Shown here: positions 59,651-60,000 of the stretch, piece after piece
Layout of the letters: every line of letters begins with the position of its first letter
Numbering within the stretch: position 1 is the first letter of the stretch
From: Membranipora membranacea
Lineage: Eukaryota; Bryozoa; Gymnolaemata; Cheilostomatida; Membraniporidae
Direction of reading: 5' to 3'
Assembly (NCBI GenBank): GCA_914767715.1
Contig: OU612068.1
Span: 20,090,001 to 20,150,000, forward strand
Length of the DNA: 60,000 bases
Position numbers and translations under genes: made by a program
The notes under the pieces: model-generated
Databases searched by the model: none
Seen by the model: the letters and a program-made list of their open reading frames with translations, nothing else
What the model was told of the DNA's origin: nothing

Positions 59651-59746
59651 GATCCAGTCCAATCCAATTTTCCTGCATTTTGAGTTGTTCGCATAATTCT
59701 ATGCTGACCAGAGGGGGCAACTCCTAATACAGCCAAACTGGATCAA
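59651..59746. mobile_element. MITE-like family 1, copy 3
   Basis: GATCCAGTCCAATCC ... GGGGCAACTCCTAATACAGC ... GGATCAAA: same layout as 30504-30600, in a DNAJC7 intron. Confidence 0.6.
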
Positions 59747-60000
59747 ACTTGATATAATATTTCCTGGTCTGATTTCACGTTCTGACACCTATATCTTGTG
59801 CAGTTTCATGATTTCACTCGCTGATATTTTGTCGGTTATGAAAGCCTTTGTTAATTTACTTGTTTTGCTAATGACCTGCAGGTCACACAACGTGTGATGA
59901 CAAACGTCGTTTTAAGTATCATCTGGAAGTATGGCTACAGTGCATACGTGAATCATCGTGCACATGTCCCAGTGAAAAATAGTTTTGTGGTAAGAGTCAT
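59747..60000 (+). other. DNAJC7 intron running off the window
   Basis: No exon resembling the next TPR segment of DNAJC7 is present, so the downstream exons lie beyond 60000. Confidence 0.6.

Noticed and set aside
1-60000. CRISPR arrays or bacterial operons
   Set aside because: No regularly spaced repeats. Gene structure is spliced and eukaryotic throughout.

Overview
The window is nuclear DNA of an animal, probably an invertebrate. Genes are split into many small exons with standard GT..AG introns. The proteins are animal ones: a MOV10-type RNA helicase, a caspase, an aminergic-type GPCR and DNAJC7. U1 and U2 spliceosomal RNA sequences and several mobile-element families are present. The sequence alone does not fix the phylum; a cnidarian or lophotrochozoan would fit.

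Layout. 1-773 (-) is a truncated copy of the GPCR that lies complete at 26564-27811. 2867-10472 (+) is a complete 17-exon MOV10-family helicase (894 residues), with two kappaB-like sites about 0.3 kb upstream. 11697-16621 (-) is an unusual ankyrin-repeat/caspase locus: the caspase exons are intact and splice in phase, while the upstream ankyrin exons carry frameshifts and in-frame stops. 16.6-26.5 kb is repeat-rich. It holds a 5'-truncated non-LTR retrotransposon with a C-terminal restriction-like endonuclease, a 410-bp direct repeat, tRNA-derived SINEs and U2-snRNA-headed SINEs. 26.2-29.7 kb holds the intronless GPCR and a LINE remnant between ~190-bp inverted repeats. 30171-54442 (-) is one 40-exon gene for a ~2230-residue coiled-coil protein whose exon sizes are often multiples of 7 or 28 codons. 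Its introns host several MITE-like elements and a full-length U1 snRNA sequence. 54653 to beyond the window end (+) is DNAJC7, which shares a 210-bp divergent promoter with the coiled-coil gene.

The most striking find is at 31746-32149. A 163-nt U1 snRNA sequence is split by a ~226-bp SINE whose 5' head matches U2 snRNA, with a 15-bp target-site duplication. A second copy of the SINE at 13186-13410 has its own perfect 13-bp duplication, and two older copies lie at 23722-23948 and 16860-16913. This defines a U2-headed SINE family directly from the sequence.

Exon coordinates were read by hand from splice signals and reading phase. Where I summed exon phases (helicase, DNAJC7, coiled-coil gene, caspase C-terminal half) they close without a frame error.
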